13,718 bases of DNA from CCY15215 sp034932145 (GCF_034932145.1 NZ_JAYGHV010000040.1:1-13718), one strand, 5' to 3'. Positions 6,264 through 13,717 are shown, counted from the stretch's first letter. Numbers and translations: made by a program. The notes: generated from the sequence alone by a model not told the origin.

Positions 6264-6297
6264 CCTGTAGCGACGTTTCAGGCAACGTCGCTACAGG
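6264..6297. repeat. Hairpin-forming intergenic palindrome, probable dispersed repeat
   Basis: CCTGTAGCGACGTT (6264-6277) and AACGTCGCTACAGG (6284-6297) form a perfect 14-base stem around a 6-base loop, TCAGGC. Short palindromes of the type GTAGCGACGTT...AACGTCGCTAC are scattered between genes in many cyanobacterial genomes. It lies between two genes on the minus strand. There is no T-run, so a classic intrinsic terminator is unlikely, although the hairpin could end or stabilise transcripts. Confidence 0.75.
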
Positions 6298-6322
6298 GTT
6301 TCAGGTGATATTCCACATAACC

Positions 6323-7702
6323 TCATTGCAAGAAGAAATTGAAAAATTTTAATTTGCCTTTATAAGGAGGATATCGTAATGGTAAATCCAGCAAAAAAGA
6401 ACGGTTGAGAACACTTTTTTGATGAGAAAATGTCTCAAATCCTATTTTACCATGATATGCTCCCATGCCGCTATTGCCTACACCACCAAAAGGAAGATGT
6501 GATGAGGCAATTTGCATCAGAGTATCATTAATACAAACATTCCCAGATGAGGTGGCTGTTAAAACTCGTTCTTGAGTTGTTTGATTATGAGTAAATAAGT
6601 AGAGGGAGAGAGGTTTAGGGCGTGCGTTAATTTCTGCGATCGCATCTTCTAAATTATGATATTCTAATATGGGCAAAACGGGTCCAAAAATCTCTTCTTC
6701 CATGATGCGATCGCGCCATGTCACATCATTCATTACTGTGGGTGCAATATAACGAGTTTCTGGGTTCTTTTCTCCTCCAATAACAACTTTTTTAGGGTCG
6801 ATTAAACTCGATAAGCGCTGAAAGTGAAAGTCATTAATAATTCTCGCATAATCGGGACTGGTTTCTGGATTAGTCCCATAAAATTGTTTTATTTGGTCTT
6901 TAATTTTAGCAATAAATATAACTTTAATACTGTGATGAATTAAAACATAATCGGGAGCAATACAAGTTTGTCCGCAATTAATAAATTTTCCCCAAGCAAC
7001 TCGTTTTGCGACTTTCTCCACATCGATATCGGGTTCAATAATACAAGGACTTTTTCCCCCTAATTCTAAGGTGACTGGGGTTAAATATTTCGCTGCTGCT
7101 TCCATGACAATTTTACCCACTTTTGCACCACCAGTAAAGAAAATAGAATCGAATTGATGAGTCAGTAAATCTTGCACAATTTCTTTTCCACCTTCAACAA
7201 CAGCAATATATTCAGGGGAAAATGCTTTGCGAATTAAATTGGCGATCGCAACAGAAGAATGTGGGGCGATTTCTGAAGGCTTAACAATGGCACAATTTCC
7301 AGCAGCTATTGCAGAAATTAAAGGCGCGATCGCGAGTTGAATGGGATAATTCCATGCACCGATAATCAGTATAATTCCTAATGGTTCAGCAATGATTTTT
7401 GCTGATGCAGGGAGTTGAAAGAGATCGGCAGTAATTTTCCGAGATTTCGTCCAAGATTTAAGATGTTTTAGGGTATGATTTATTTCTCTAACACAAAATA
7501 CTAATTCTGTTTCCAATCCTTCAAGATTAGATTTATTAAAATCCTGCTTTAATGCGTCTAAAAGTTCTTCTCTGTCGTTGATTATAAAGGACTTAAGGGC
7601 TTTTAACCGTTCGCATCGAAAATCAATATTTTTGGTTTTTCCTGTTTGAAAAAAAATGCGCTGTTTTTTGAGAATTTCTGTTGTTTCTGTTGCAATTAAC
7701 AT
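6323..7702 (-). CDS. Aldehyde dehydrogenase, class 3-like (fatty aldehyde type)
   Basis: This is a 459-residue NAD(P)-dependent aldehyde dehydrogenase that oxidises aldehydes to acids. Visible motifs are IIGAWNYP with N118, the cofactor-binding KPSE (K141), FFTGGAKVGK, the general base in LELGGKSP (E213), the nucleophile in NCGQTCIAPDY (C247), and EEIFGPVLP. The NCGQTCIAPDY form, the PFGGVGNSGMGAYHG segment and the hydrophobic end KGKLKFFNFFLQ are typical of the class 3 group, which includes fatty aldehyde dehydrogenases; the cyanobacterial member that turns alkane-pathway aldehydes into fatty acids (slr0091 in Synechocystis) is of this type. The tail may attach it to membranes. The start ATG at 7702 is the first in frame, with an AT-rich leader. 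All catalytic residues are present. The substrate is inferred from family. Confidence 0.92.
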   Translation of the reverse strand: MLIATETTEILKKQRIFFQTGKTKNIDFRCERLKALKSFIINDREELLDALKQDFNKSNLEGLETELVFCVREINHTLKHLKSWTKSRKITADLFQLPASAKIIAEPLGIILIIGAWNYPIQLAIAPLISAIAAGNCAIVKPSEIAPHSSVAIANLIRKAFSPEYIAVVEGGKEIVQDLLTHQFDSIFFTGGAKVGKIVMEAAAKYLTPVTLELGGKSPCIIEPDIDVEKVAKRVAWGKFINCGQTCIAPDYVLIHHSIKVIFIAKIKDQIKQFYGTNPETSPDYARIINDFHFQRLSSLIDPKKVVIGGEKNPETRYIAPTVMNDVTWRDRIMEEEIFGPVLPILEYHNLEDAIAEINARPKPLSLYLFTHNQTTQERVLTATSSGNVCINDTLMQIASSHLPFGGVGNSGMGAYHGKIGFETFSHQKSVLNRSFLLDLPLRYPPYKGKLKFFNFFLQ

Positions 7703-7737
7703 AATCTTTTTGAAGATTTTTTGGCTTTTAAGTTTAA

Positions 7738-7773
7738 ATTTTTAACTTATTTTTTAACTTTATTTTTTAACTA
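7738..7773. repeat. AT-rich tandem repeat upstream of the aldehyde dehydrogenase gene
   Basis: Three near-identical units, ATTTTTAACTT (7738-7748), ATTTTTTAACTTT (7749-7761) and ATTTTTTAACTA (7762-7773), fill the 68-base gap and run into the MATE stop codon. On the minus strand these read as A-rich tracts that would be bent DNA upstream of the next gene, perhaps an activating element, or simply slippage. Confidence 0.45.
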
Positions 7774-9156
7774 TTGAGAAGTGAAAGAGGAAAGCGATCG
7801 CAGTGAGGCGATCGTGCGAGAGTGAAATCGCCATGTTAGAGCAAGAGCATTAGCAAATAAGCCCAAGACTAAACCCCACCAAAAGCCAACACTTCCCCAT
7901 TGTAAAACAATCCCGAAAAAATATCCACTTCCCAAACCGATCGCCCAATAAGAAATAATACCAAGAAACAAAGTAATTTGCGTATCTTTAATTCCTCTTA
8001 ATGCCCCGGCTGCCGTAATTTGTATGCCATCAACGATCTGAAAGATAGCAGCAAGACCCAAAAGTGTAACAGCCAATTGTATAATTTCTCGATTGGCAGA
8101 ATTATTGACATCCAAATAAATAGACACGATTTGTTCTGGAAATATCCAGAGAATAAATGCCATAAAACTCATGAAAATTGCCGAGATTGAAATACCTACA
8201 TATCCAGCCCGTTTAACTCCTATAAAATCCTTTTTACCCAACATTTGGCCGACCCTTATTGTCGTTGCATAAGAGATTCCCACGCAAACAGTAAAAGTAA
8301 TGAATGCTGACCGAAATGCGATTTGATGGGCAGCAAGAGGAATGCTACCTAATTGTCCTATCAGATAAGTTGTCATGGTAAATAAACCCGTTTCAACAAA
8401 GAAAATAGCCATGATAGGAGAACCAACTTTAACAAGTTTTCTTAAAATCAAACTATGCCAATGCAGCCCATATCTAAACAAATTAAACTTACGAAAATCG
8501 GCATTAAGGAGAATAAAACTCAAAACCGCGATCGCCTTCACCCAAAATGCAAAAGTACTCGCCCAACCTAACCCCGCTAATCCTAATGCAGGAAAGCCCC
8601 ATTTTCCAAAAGCTAAAAGATAATTACCGATCGCATTCAAGGAAATGCCTGCAACCATAGTTAGCATGATAATACCTGGGCGATTGAGAGCAGAAACAAG
8701 ATTTTTAAAAAAGGCAAAAGCAAAAGCCGCAGGGAGTCCCCAAACAATTGCTTGTAGATAACGTTCGGCTAACAAAATATTAACTTCTTCTTGTCCCAAA
8801 AAGCGAAAAATTGTCGCAAAATTCCAGACCAGACTCATAATTGGAAGAGATAGACCAATTGTTAACCAAATGCCCCCTGAAGTAATGCGTTGTAATTGTT
8901 GGCGATCGCCACTACCATAGGCGATCGCCCCTAATGCCCCCACTGCCGAAATTAAGCCCGTCCCGATGATAATTAAAGACTGAAAAGTAATATCTGCCAA
9001 GCTCCCCGCCGCTAAATTTTGACTCCCCAACCATCCCATCATCACCGTATCAATAAAGCCGATCGCCGCTTCTGAGAGTTGTGCTGCAGCCAAGGGAATT
9101 GCCAAACCCAAACAAGCCTTTGTTTCCGCAAACCACTTCTGGGAAGAAAAATTCAT
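7771..9156 (-). CDS. MATE family multidrug/toxin exporter (NorM-like)
   Basis: This is a 461-residue integral membrane protein of normal MATE length with about 12 hydrophobic helices. The two halves show the internal duplication of the family: LGLAIPLAAAQLSEAAIGFIDTVMMG near the N-terminus corresponds to LVKVGSPIMAIFFVETGLFT at about 241-260. Each is followed by a LG-S-x-L/P-LAA segment (LGSQNLAAGSLA and LGSIPLAAHQIA). Transporters of this NorM branch export cationic drugs, dyes and metabolites in exchange for Na+ or H+; the coupling ion and substrate cannot be read from the sequence. It lies between the aldehyde dehydrogenase and phosphatase genes on the same strand, with short gaps of 68 and 59 bases, so partial co-transcription is possible. 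The assignment is confident. Confidence 0.92.
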   Translation of the reverse strand: MNFSSQKWFAETKACLGLAIPLAAAQLSEAAIGFIDTVMMGWLGSQNLAAGSLADITFQSLIIIGTGLISAVGALGAIAYGSGDRQQLQRITSGGIWLTIGLSLPIMSLVWNFATIFRFLGQEEVNILLAERYLQAIVWGLPAAFAFAFFKNLVSALNRPGIIMLTMVAGISLNAIGNYLLAFGKWGFPALGLAGLGWASTFAFWVKAIAVLSFILLNADFRKFNLFRYGLHWHSLILRKLVKVGSPIMAIFFVETGLFTMTTYLIGQLGSIPLAAHQIAFRSAFITFTVCVGISYATTIRVGQMLGKKDFIGVKRAGYVGISISAIFMSFMAFILWIFPEQIVSIYLDVNNSANREIIQLAVTLLGLAAIFQIVDGIQITAAGALRGIKDTQITLFLGIISYWAIGLGSGYFFGIVLQWGSVGFWWGLVLGLFANALALTWRFHSRTIASLRSLSSFTSQ

Positions 9157-9215
9157 AAAAGAATTAAGATAAAAACTGCGATAAAGTTGTGTGAAATGAG
9201 ATTAAATCAGTCAAA

Positions 9216-11321
9216 TCATTCCTCAGTTTCCTCCGTCGGAATTGGCCAAGAAGGAAAGATATTTTGCCCGCGATCGAGTCTACCTTTGAGGACAAAGGCG
9301 ATCGCGCCGACCAGGGACAAAAGAACAAAAATACCAACAACCCAAACCCAAGTCTGTTGACCCCTTAGCGCCGAGATTTCCCCTTCTTCTTCCGATATCA
9401 AGCCTTCTTCTAGATCCACATCTTCAAAAAGAGAACCTATCTCATTTTCTGATGCAACTTTCACTGCCTCGGGCAGATCTTCAGGATCGATCGACGGGGT
9501 AGAATAGCGAACTTTTTCTTCTCCCCAAACTTCTGTTTTTTCCTCGATTTCCACCTCTAATGGCGATGCTTCCCGATCGAAATCTCGTTCCATTGCTGGC
9601 ATCTTTAAGGGCAAATCTGCCCCAACCCAGCCATTGCCATTACTCGGTTCAAGGGGTAATTGGCTCTCAAATTCCGAGGGAATTTCTTGGGACGGAGAAG
9701 GGAATTTGTCAGGATTGACTAACTCCGAATATTGAGCCGAAACACTATAAAGCGCTGCAACAATTGAGGTATTATCGTGACCGTTTTTTTGATTAGCCAA
9801 TTTAATCAAATACTCGATCGCATTTTCTAAACTCTGTCTCCCTGCGAGGACATTGGGGGCAAATTCAGCCCAATATTCCTCCAGTAACTGATTATCACTT
9901 AACCCATCGGAACAGAGCAGTAATATCCCATCCTCCTCAATAATAAAGCGTTGAATCGTCGGGCGCAGGCGATCGGCTTCTCGGGTCCCCAGGGCCTGGG
10001 TTAACGCCCCTGCATCGGGACGTTGAGCGGCAGTAATGGGTAGACTGCGGGCCAGGCGAATTTCCCGCGTAGTGACATCATCATCCACCGTCAGCAATTG
10101 ACAATAGTTTTCTGTAATCCAATAAGCGCGACTGTCCCCCACGTGAACTAAATAGAGTTCGTGACTGTTTCCAACCCCCGAGGCCAAATTCGCGACTTGT
10201 TGGGGGAGTTGTATCGCCATCACCAAGGTGGTAGCCATGCGCCGCCTCGACTCTCGCTTTTGTTCGTCATTGCGAAAACAAATGAGATTATTAGCAATGC
10301 GAACGATCGCCGTTAATTGTTCCTCGACCAAATCCGGGGGCATTAATTCCGGGTCTTCCACGGATTCCGCTAGTAAAGCGCGAACTTGCAGTTTGAGGGA
10401 TTGGATCGCCAATTGGCTGGCTACTTCTCCCCCTTCGTGACCGCCAATGCCATCGCAAACTAACATTAAATGAGAAATCAAACTCCCCGGTTCTTGGCTG
10501 CCATTCCGGGACAGTTCTTCGGCGGTGGGATAATAACTATCTTCATTGCTCAATTGTTGCGGTCCCGTGTCCGTAGCGCTGGCGATTTGAATGCGGAGGG
10601 GCTTGCGTGCGGCTTGTTCTAGGAGGAGTTGATTGAGGGTTTTACCCAGGGTTGTATAAGTGATAGCATCGCGTTTTAACTCTGCTGCGATCGCCTCCAG
10701 TTTGGGGGCAATTTCTGAATGGGCGCTGCGGGCTAGGGAAGTCCAACTTTCCCCAAGTTGCCGTAGGGTGACAACTGTAGCCGCTTTCGCCACCGCAATG
10801 CCCCCCTGCGATCGCGCTTGGGAATTGCCCAAACGTTCGCTATTGGTGAAGAGTTCCCGCAAGCGCAATCTCCATCCTTCCACCCGCAAATTGTCCTCCA
10901 CCAACAGAGAAGCCGCAACGCCGCGATCGCCCAAGGGATTCCAAAGATGAAGGATTTGCCATAACCAATAGATTTGACGCAACCCAGAGGCATCTGGCCA
11001 CGCCTCCTCGAGGGTTGGATAGAGAAGTCCGCGATCGTCAGTGGGAATATTATTTAACAGCAGAATCAGAGAATTATTAAAGGAACAAATCCCATAAATC
11101 TCCGGTAGATGTAGCCGATAGGGATAAAGATGTAAGTAAGGCAAACAGCGATCGGGAATAGGATTGGGCAGTTGTGGCGATCGTTCCGAATAAATATCCT
11201 GCCAAATTTGCGGTGCAACAATTTTATATCTCCCATCGATGACATTTGGGGGAGACAGTTGGGAGGCGATCGGGCTGACCGCCCAAAGATAGGGATGGGG
11301 CTGGGGTTGAGGACGAGGCAT
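9216..11321 (-). CDS. PP2C-type serine/threonine phosphatase with N-terminal extension and C-terminal membrane anchor
   Basis: This 701-residue protein has a metal-dependent PP2C (PPM) phosphatase domain at about 240-528. Motifs in order are SNEDSYY (E260, D261), VCDGIGGHEGGEVAS (D290, G291), RMATTLVMA, HVGDSRAYW (D396), LLCSDGLSDN (D472) and GHDNTSIVA (D516, N517), so the metal ligands are all present. Residues 1-235 form an uncharacterised N-terminal region; the segment GVAASLLVEDNLRVEGWRL (134-152) looks like a degenerate kinase catalytic loop. After the phosphatase comes a Glu/Pro-rich linker of about 130 residues, then one membrane helix (about 657-678, WVWVVGIFVLLSLVGAIAFVL) and a short tail. 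The catalytic part should therefore be tethered on the cytoplasmic face. It removes phosphate from Ser/Thr proteins; targets are unknown. It is transcribed divergently from the gene at 11536. Confidence 0.9.
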   Translation of the reverse strand: MPRPQPQPHPYLWAVSPIASQLSPPNVIDGRYKIVAPQIWQDIYSERSPQLPNPIPDRCLPYLHLYPYRLHLPEIYGICSFNNSLILLLNNIPTDDRGLLYPTLEEAWPDASGLRQIYWLWQILHLWNPLGDRGVAASLLVEDNLRVEGWRLRLRELFTNSERLGNSQARSQGGIAVAKAATVVTLRQLGESWTSLARSAHSEIAPKLEAIAAELKRDAITYTTLGKTLNQLLLEQAARKPLRIQIASATDTGPQQLSNEDSYYPTAEELSRNGSQEPGSLISHLMLVCDGIGGHEGGEVASQLAIQSLKLQVRALLAESVEDPELMPPDLVEEQLTAIVRIANNLICFRNDEQKRESRRRMATTLVMAIQLPQQVANLASGVGNSHELYLVHVGDSRAYWITENYCQLLTVDDDVTTREIRLARSLPITAAQRPDAGALTQALGTREADRLRPTIQRFIIEEDGILLLCSDGLSDNQLLEEYWAEFAPNVLAGRQSLENAIEYLIKLANQKNGHDNTSIVAALYSVSAQYSELVNPDKFPSPSQEIPSEFESQLPLEPSNGNGWVGADLPLKMPAMERDFDREASPLEVEIEEKTEVWGEEKVRYSTPSIDPEDLPEAVKVASENEIGSLFEDVDLEEGLISEEEGEISALRGQQTWVWVVGIFVLLSLVGAIAFVLKGRLDRGQNIFPSWPIPTEETEE

Positions 11322-11354
11322 GGGTGGGGGAGACGCGGAAGAAATGCAATAAAA

Positions 11355-11369
11355 CCTTAACAGTTAAGG
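11355..11369. promoter_or_regulatory. Perfect palindrome between divergent genes
   Basis: CCTTAACAGTTAAGG is a 7+1+7 perfect inverted repeat lying 34 bases upstream of the phosphatase start. It faces the divergent gene on the other side. The size and symmetry fit a dimeric repressor site, but no regulator can be named. Confidence 0.4.
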
Positions 11370-11535
11370 ACCCTTCTGTATGCAGTGTAATATCAAATTC
11401 GATGGATATAAGGATCGAATCGACCCGATCTTGCGCCTAAATTTTATTAAGATAGTGAGGGAATTACGATCGCCCTGCCAGCCCAAAGCGACAAACTCAG
11501 AGCGGCGCTTTTTTCTTGTTATCCCGATCAAGCTC

Positions 11536-11931
11536 GTGCAGCTAAAGAAATCCTCTCCCATTGATTTAAGTCGTGAGTATCCTTGTCCTTGTCGGCGGCG
11601 AGGTCAACTCAAACCCATTATCCTTACGGATGCCTTTGGCTGCGATCGCTGTCAGCAAATTTTTGTGGTGGCGCAAAGCGGTCGAGTTATCGAACAATTA
11701 GCGACGACCTATCCTTATGAGCGATCGTGGCGATGGACGGGAAATCGCTGGATTGTGAAACGGCCTCCCCCTAGCAAATATTACCTATCGCTGTTCGGGA
11801 TTTTGGCTTTGTTAATCTTAATTGCGGGATTATCGATCTGGCGATCGGGATTTACTCACATTTTCTTGCCAGTCTTAGTGGTATTGTTGGTTATCGTTCC
11901 TGCTTTTGCGATTTGGCTCTCCTATCGATGA
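11536..11931 (+). CDS. Conserved cyanobacterial membrane protein with a CPCRRRG and CDRC motif
   Basis: The conserved part begins PIDLSREYPCPCRRRGQLKPI and continues ILTDAFGCDRCQQIFVV, YPYERSWRWTGNRW, then two membrane helices (YLSLFGILALLILIAGLSIW and FLPVLVVLLVIVPAFAIWL) close to the C-terminus. CPC and CDRC together make a four-cysteine metal-binding site, probably zinc. I know this as a conserved cyanobacterial family without a function. The frame is open back to an ATG at 11380, but that extra 52-residue stretch looks non-coding; a GTG at 11536 (132 residues) is preferred although its ribosome-binding site is weak. It ends 29 bases before the ProA-like gene and may be co-transcribed with it. 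A proper start needs comparison with relatives. Confidence 0.7.
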   Translation: MQLKKSSPIDLSREYPCPCRRRGQLKPIILTDAFGCDRCQQIFVVAQSGRVIEQLATTYPYERSWRWTGNRWIVKRPPPSKYYLSLFGILALLILIAGLSIWRSGFTHIFLPVLVVLLVIVPAFAIWLSYR

Positions 11932-11960
11932 GACGTTAACCCCCTCTCCTCTAACGCTAG

Positions 11961-13226
11961 ATGACCCGAGAAGATAACGATTCCTCAACATTTATTCCTG
12001 ACATTGTTCGACAAGCCGATCGCGCTTCGGTGCAACTGGCCGCTACCCTTGGAGTCGAACGCAGTTTGGCGATCGCATCTCTGGCGAAACGTCTGGAAGC
12101 GTCTCAAGCCGAGATTCTCGAGGCGAATACTTGGGACTTGGAAACCTCTCGAGATATGGCTGTTCCTGAAAGCCTGCGGGAGTGGTTGAAGTTGACCCCG
12201 GAACGCTTGCAGAAAACCGTGCTAATTCTCCAACGACTGGCAAATTTAGCCGATCCGATTTTGAAGGTCAGACACGCTTCTCCTCCCGTAGAATCTTCTC
12301 AAACTTACTATCAGTTAATGCCTTTGGGGACGATCGCTTTGATTTATGAGGCCTTTCCTGAATTGGCGGCGATCGCGGCGGGATTTTGCTTAAAAACGGG
12401 GAATGCGTTGATTTTGCGGGGGAGTAGTGAAGCCAGTCATACGAACGCCGCCATTGCAGGGATTTTGCAGGGGGCGATCGACGAGAGTAATTTGCCCTCG
12501 GAAAGTATTGTCACAATTCCCGCAGAACAAGGGTCTTCAATTCAAGAACTGGTGACGCAAAATCAAGGGATCGATTTGGTTATTCCCTATGGGCGTGCCA
12601 GTCTGATTCAGAAAGTGTCTCATTTGTCAACTATTCCCGTTCTACCTGCGGCGATCGGCAATTGTTATTTATATTGTTCTCCCAGTAGCGATTTAGATGT
12701 AGTACGAGAGATGATTCTCGACAGTCATGCCAGCGAACCGGATCCGGTGAATGCGATCGAAAAAGTTCTCATTTGTCGCGAGGGGAATTTTTCCTCTTTG
12801 ATGCGCCTATTTGCCAGTTTACAAGAAAAAGGTTTTGAATTGAGAGGCGATCGCGCAATGTGTGAGGCTTTTCCAGAGGAATTAAAATTAGCAGAAGAAG
12901 AAGAGTGGGAAAGTGCTTATTTAAAAAAGATCGTCGCATTTAAGGCGATCGGGGATATGGATGAGGCGATCGCTTGGATCGATCGCTATAGTAGCGGTCA
13001 TGCGGATTGTTTGGTCACGGAATCTTACAGTGAGAGTCAGCAATTTGCGCGAGGAGTCAATAGCGCATTGGTCTATATTAATTCGTCTCCCCGTTTTTAC
13101 CGCTATCCTCAACGTAGCGATGCTGTATTTTTAGGCATTTCTAATCAGAAAGGTCAGCGACGGGGACTGATTGGTTTAGAAAGTTTGATGACCATGAAAC
13201 AGATCGTGCAAGGGAAAGGTTTTTAA
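11961..13226 (+). CDS. ProA-like (glutamate-5-semialdehyde dehydrogenase family) protein lacking the catalytic cysteine
   Basis: This 421-residue protein has the length and overall sequence of gamma-glutamyl phosphate reductase, the NADPH enzyme of proline synthesis. It has an N-terminal helical part (ILEANTWDLETSRDMAVPESLREWLKLTPERL in part), MPLGTIALIYEAFPELAAIAAGFCLKTGNALILRGSSEASHTN (119-162) and IDLVIPYGRASLI (204-216). However, the segment that in ProA reads PGTCNAVE reads EPDPVNAIEKVL here, so the nucleophilic cysteine is Val263 (codon 12747-12749). The C-terminal GGxFGxGAEIG block is also replaced by YPQRSDAVFLGISNQ. Automatic annotation would probably call it proA. With these losses it is unlikely to reduce glutamyl phosphate, and it is better seen as a diverged paralogue of unknown role. 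No proB or true proA is in the window. The frame is intact and free of decay. Confidence 0.8.
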   Translation: MTREDNDSSTFIPDIVRQADRASVQLAATLGVERSLAIASLAKRLEASQAEILEANTWDLETSRDMAVPESLREWLKLTPERLQKTVLILQRLANLADPILKVRHASPPVESSQTYYQLMPLGTIALIYEAFPELAAIAAGFCLKTGNALILRGSSEASHTNAAIAGILQGAIDESNLPSESIVTIPAEQGSSIQELVTQNQGIDLVIPYGRASLIQKVSHLSTIPVLPAAIGNCYLYCSPSSDLDVVREMILDSHASEPDPVNAIEKVLICREGNFSSLMRLFASLQEKGFELRGDRAMCEAFPEELKLAEEEEWESAYLKKIVAFKAIGDMDEAIAWIDRYSSGHADCLVTESYSESQQFARGVNSALVYINSSPRFYRYPQRSDAVFLGISNQKGQRRGLIGLESLMTMKQIVQGKGF

Positions 13227-13237
13227 TGGCGATCGTA

Positions 13238-13570
13238 TTACTCTTCTTCTTCTCCAAAGCGACTTAAGAGTTCCTCATGGGATAAATTTAAAAGCGATCG
13301 GACCATTTCCTCTTCTTCTAGTCGCAATAGGCGATCGATAATGTCCTCTAACGCCTCACTAATAGTTCCAAAACGAACTTTCAAGAGATTTTCAATCATA
13401 ATACGTCGCCCTTCTTGCAATCCTTCTTGTTTCCATTCCTCGCGTTGGCGAAGATAAACGGCTGATAAGTTCATAATGACCTCGCGATCGTCTTCGGTTA
13501 TATTATCGCGTATTTCAATCGTTTTGCGCCAGTTGGCCAGGGCATCTAACAAATTATTCCGAATTGACAT
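13238..13570 (-). pseudogene. C-terminal fragment of an Rpn-family (DUF4351-type) PD-(D/E)XK nuclease-like gene
   Basis: The 110-residue frame matches only the C-terminal third of a cyanobacterial protein group usually near 300 residues: NNLLDALANWRKTIEIRDN, ITEDDREVIMNLSAVYLRQREEW, then the coiled EGLQEGRRIMIENLLKVRFGTISE and LLNLSHEELLSRFG. The N-terminal nuclease fold is missing. Immediately upstream lies the right end of an IS200/IS605-type element, so insertion seems to have cut the gene. The ATG at 13570 and the GGTGAG before it probably come from the element end, meaning a short product may still be made. Rpn proteins are linked with recombination and self-targeting nucleases; the remaining part holds no catalytic residue. 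It converges on the ProA-like gene, 11 bases away. Confidence 0.7.
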
Positions 13571-13577
13571 ACTCTCA

Positions 13578-13604
13578 CCGCTAAACGCTTTAGCGTTCTA
13601 GCGG
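13578..13604 (-). repeat. Right-end hairpin of an IS200/IS605-type element
   Basis: CCGCT and AGCGG (13578-13582, 13600-13604) enclose AACGC...GCGTT (13584-13588, 13593-13597) with small bulges (13583; 13598-13599). Imperfect hairpins with this look close the ends of IS200/IS605 elements and are what the single-strand transposase recognises. The TnpB stop codon (13598-13600) lies inside it. Confidence 0.6.
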
Positions 13605-13717
13605 GAGATTCTTGAACTCGCATTCAAGATTTCCTGCTTCACAGATTTTTGACTAGGCAAAGCCCCCGTCAGATCATCTCCACAAGCATTTTCCGATACG
13701 CTATGCCCTAGCGCATT
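13598..13717 (-). CDS. tnpB: TnpB (IS200/IS605 OrfB) C-terminus, partial
   Basis: Only the last 39 codons are inside the window; the gene runs off the right edge. They read NALGHSVSENACGDDLTGAL and PSQKSVKQEILNASSRISR, ending at TAG (13600-13598). NALGHxVSxCG followed by a variable Gly/Asp-rich tail and KQE is the usual end of cyanobacterial TnpB proteins after the RuvC and zinc-finger regions. TnpB is the RNA-guided nuclease of these elements. The RuvC catalytic residues are outside the window, so activity cannot be judged. The end hairpin overlaps its stop. The short stretch limits certainty, but motif, hairpin and position agree. Confidence 0.65.
   Translation of the reverse strand, partial: NALGHSVSENACGDDLTGALPSQKSVKQEILNASSRISR

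Larger units (their letters stand above)
13564..13717 (-). ncRNA. Predicted omega-RNA region at the TnpB element right end
   Basis: In TnpB-type elements a guide RNA is made from the 3' end of tnpB and the right end of the element, with the guide taken from the flanking DNA. This stretch contains the tnpB 3' end and the conserved end hairpin. The presumed element boundary is TCAA at 13564-13567, so the guide would begin in the truncated Rpn gene just below. No RNA evidence is available; this is inferred from family knowledge. Confidence 0.35.

Noticed and set aside
6264..6297. The hairpin as an intrinsic terminator of the aldehyde dehydrogenase transcript
   Set aside because: The stem is strong but neither strand has a T-run after it; a dispersed repeat explains it better.
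9216..11321. The PP2C phosphatase as the dedicated phosphatase of the STAS-kinase module
   Set aside because: It is about 7 kb away on the other strand, is separated by unrelated genes, and belongs to the PPM group with its own membrane anchor rather than the SpoIIE/RsbU type; a link cannot be claimed.
11380..11535. The first 52 codons of the 183-codon frame as part of the CPC-motif membrane protein
   Set aside because: They show no domain-like features, while a different frame of the same stretch looks more protein-like; the conserved part starts near 11557.
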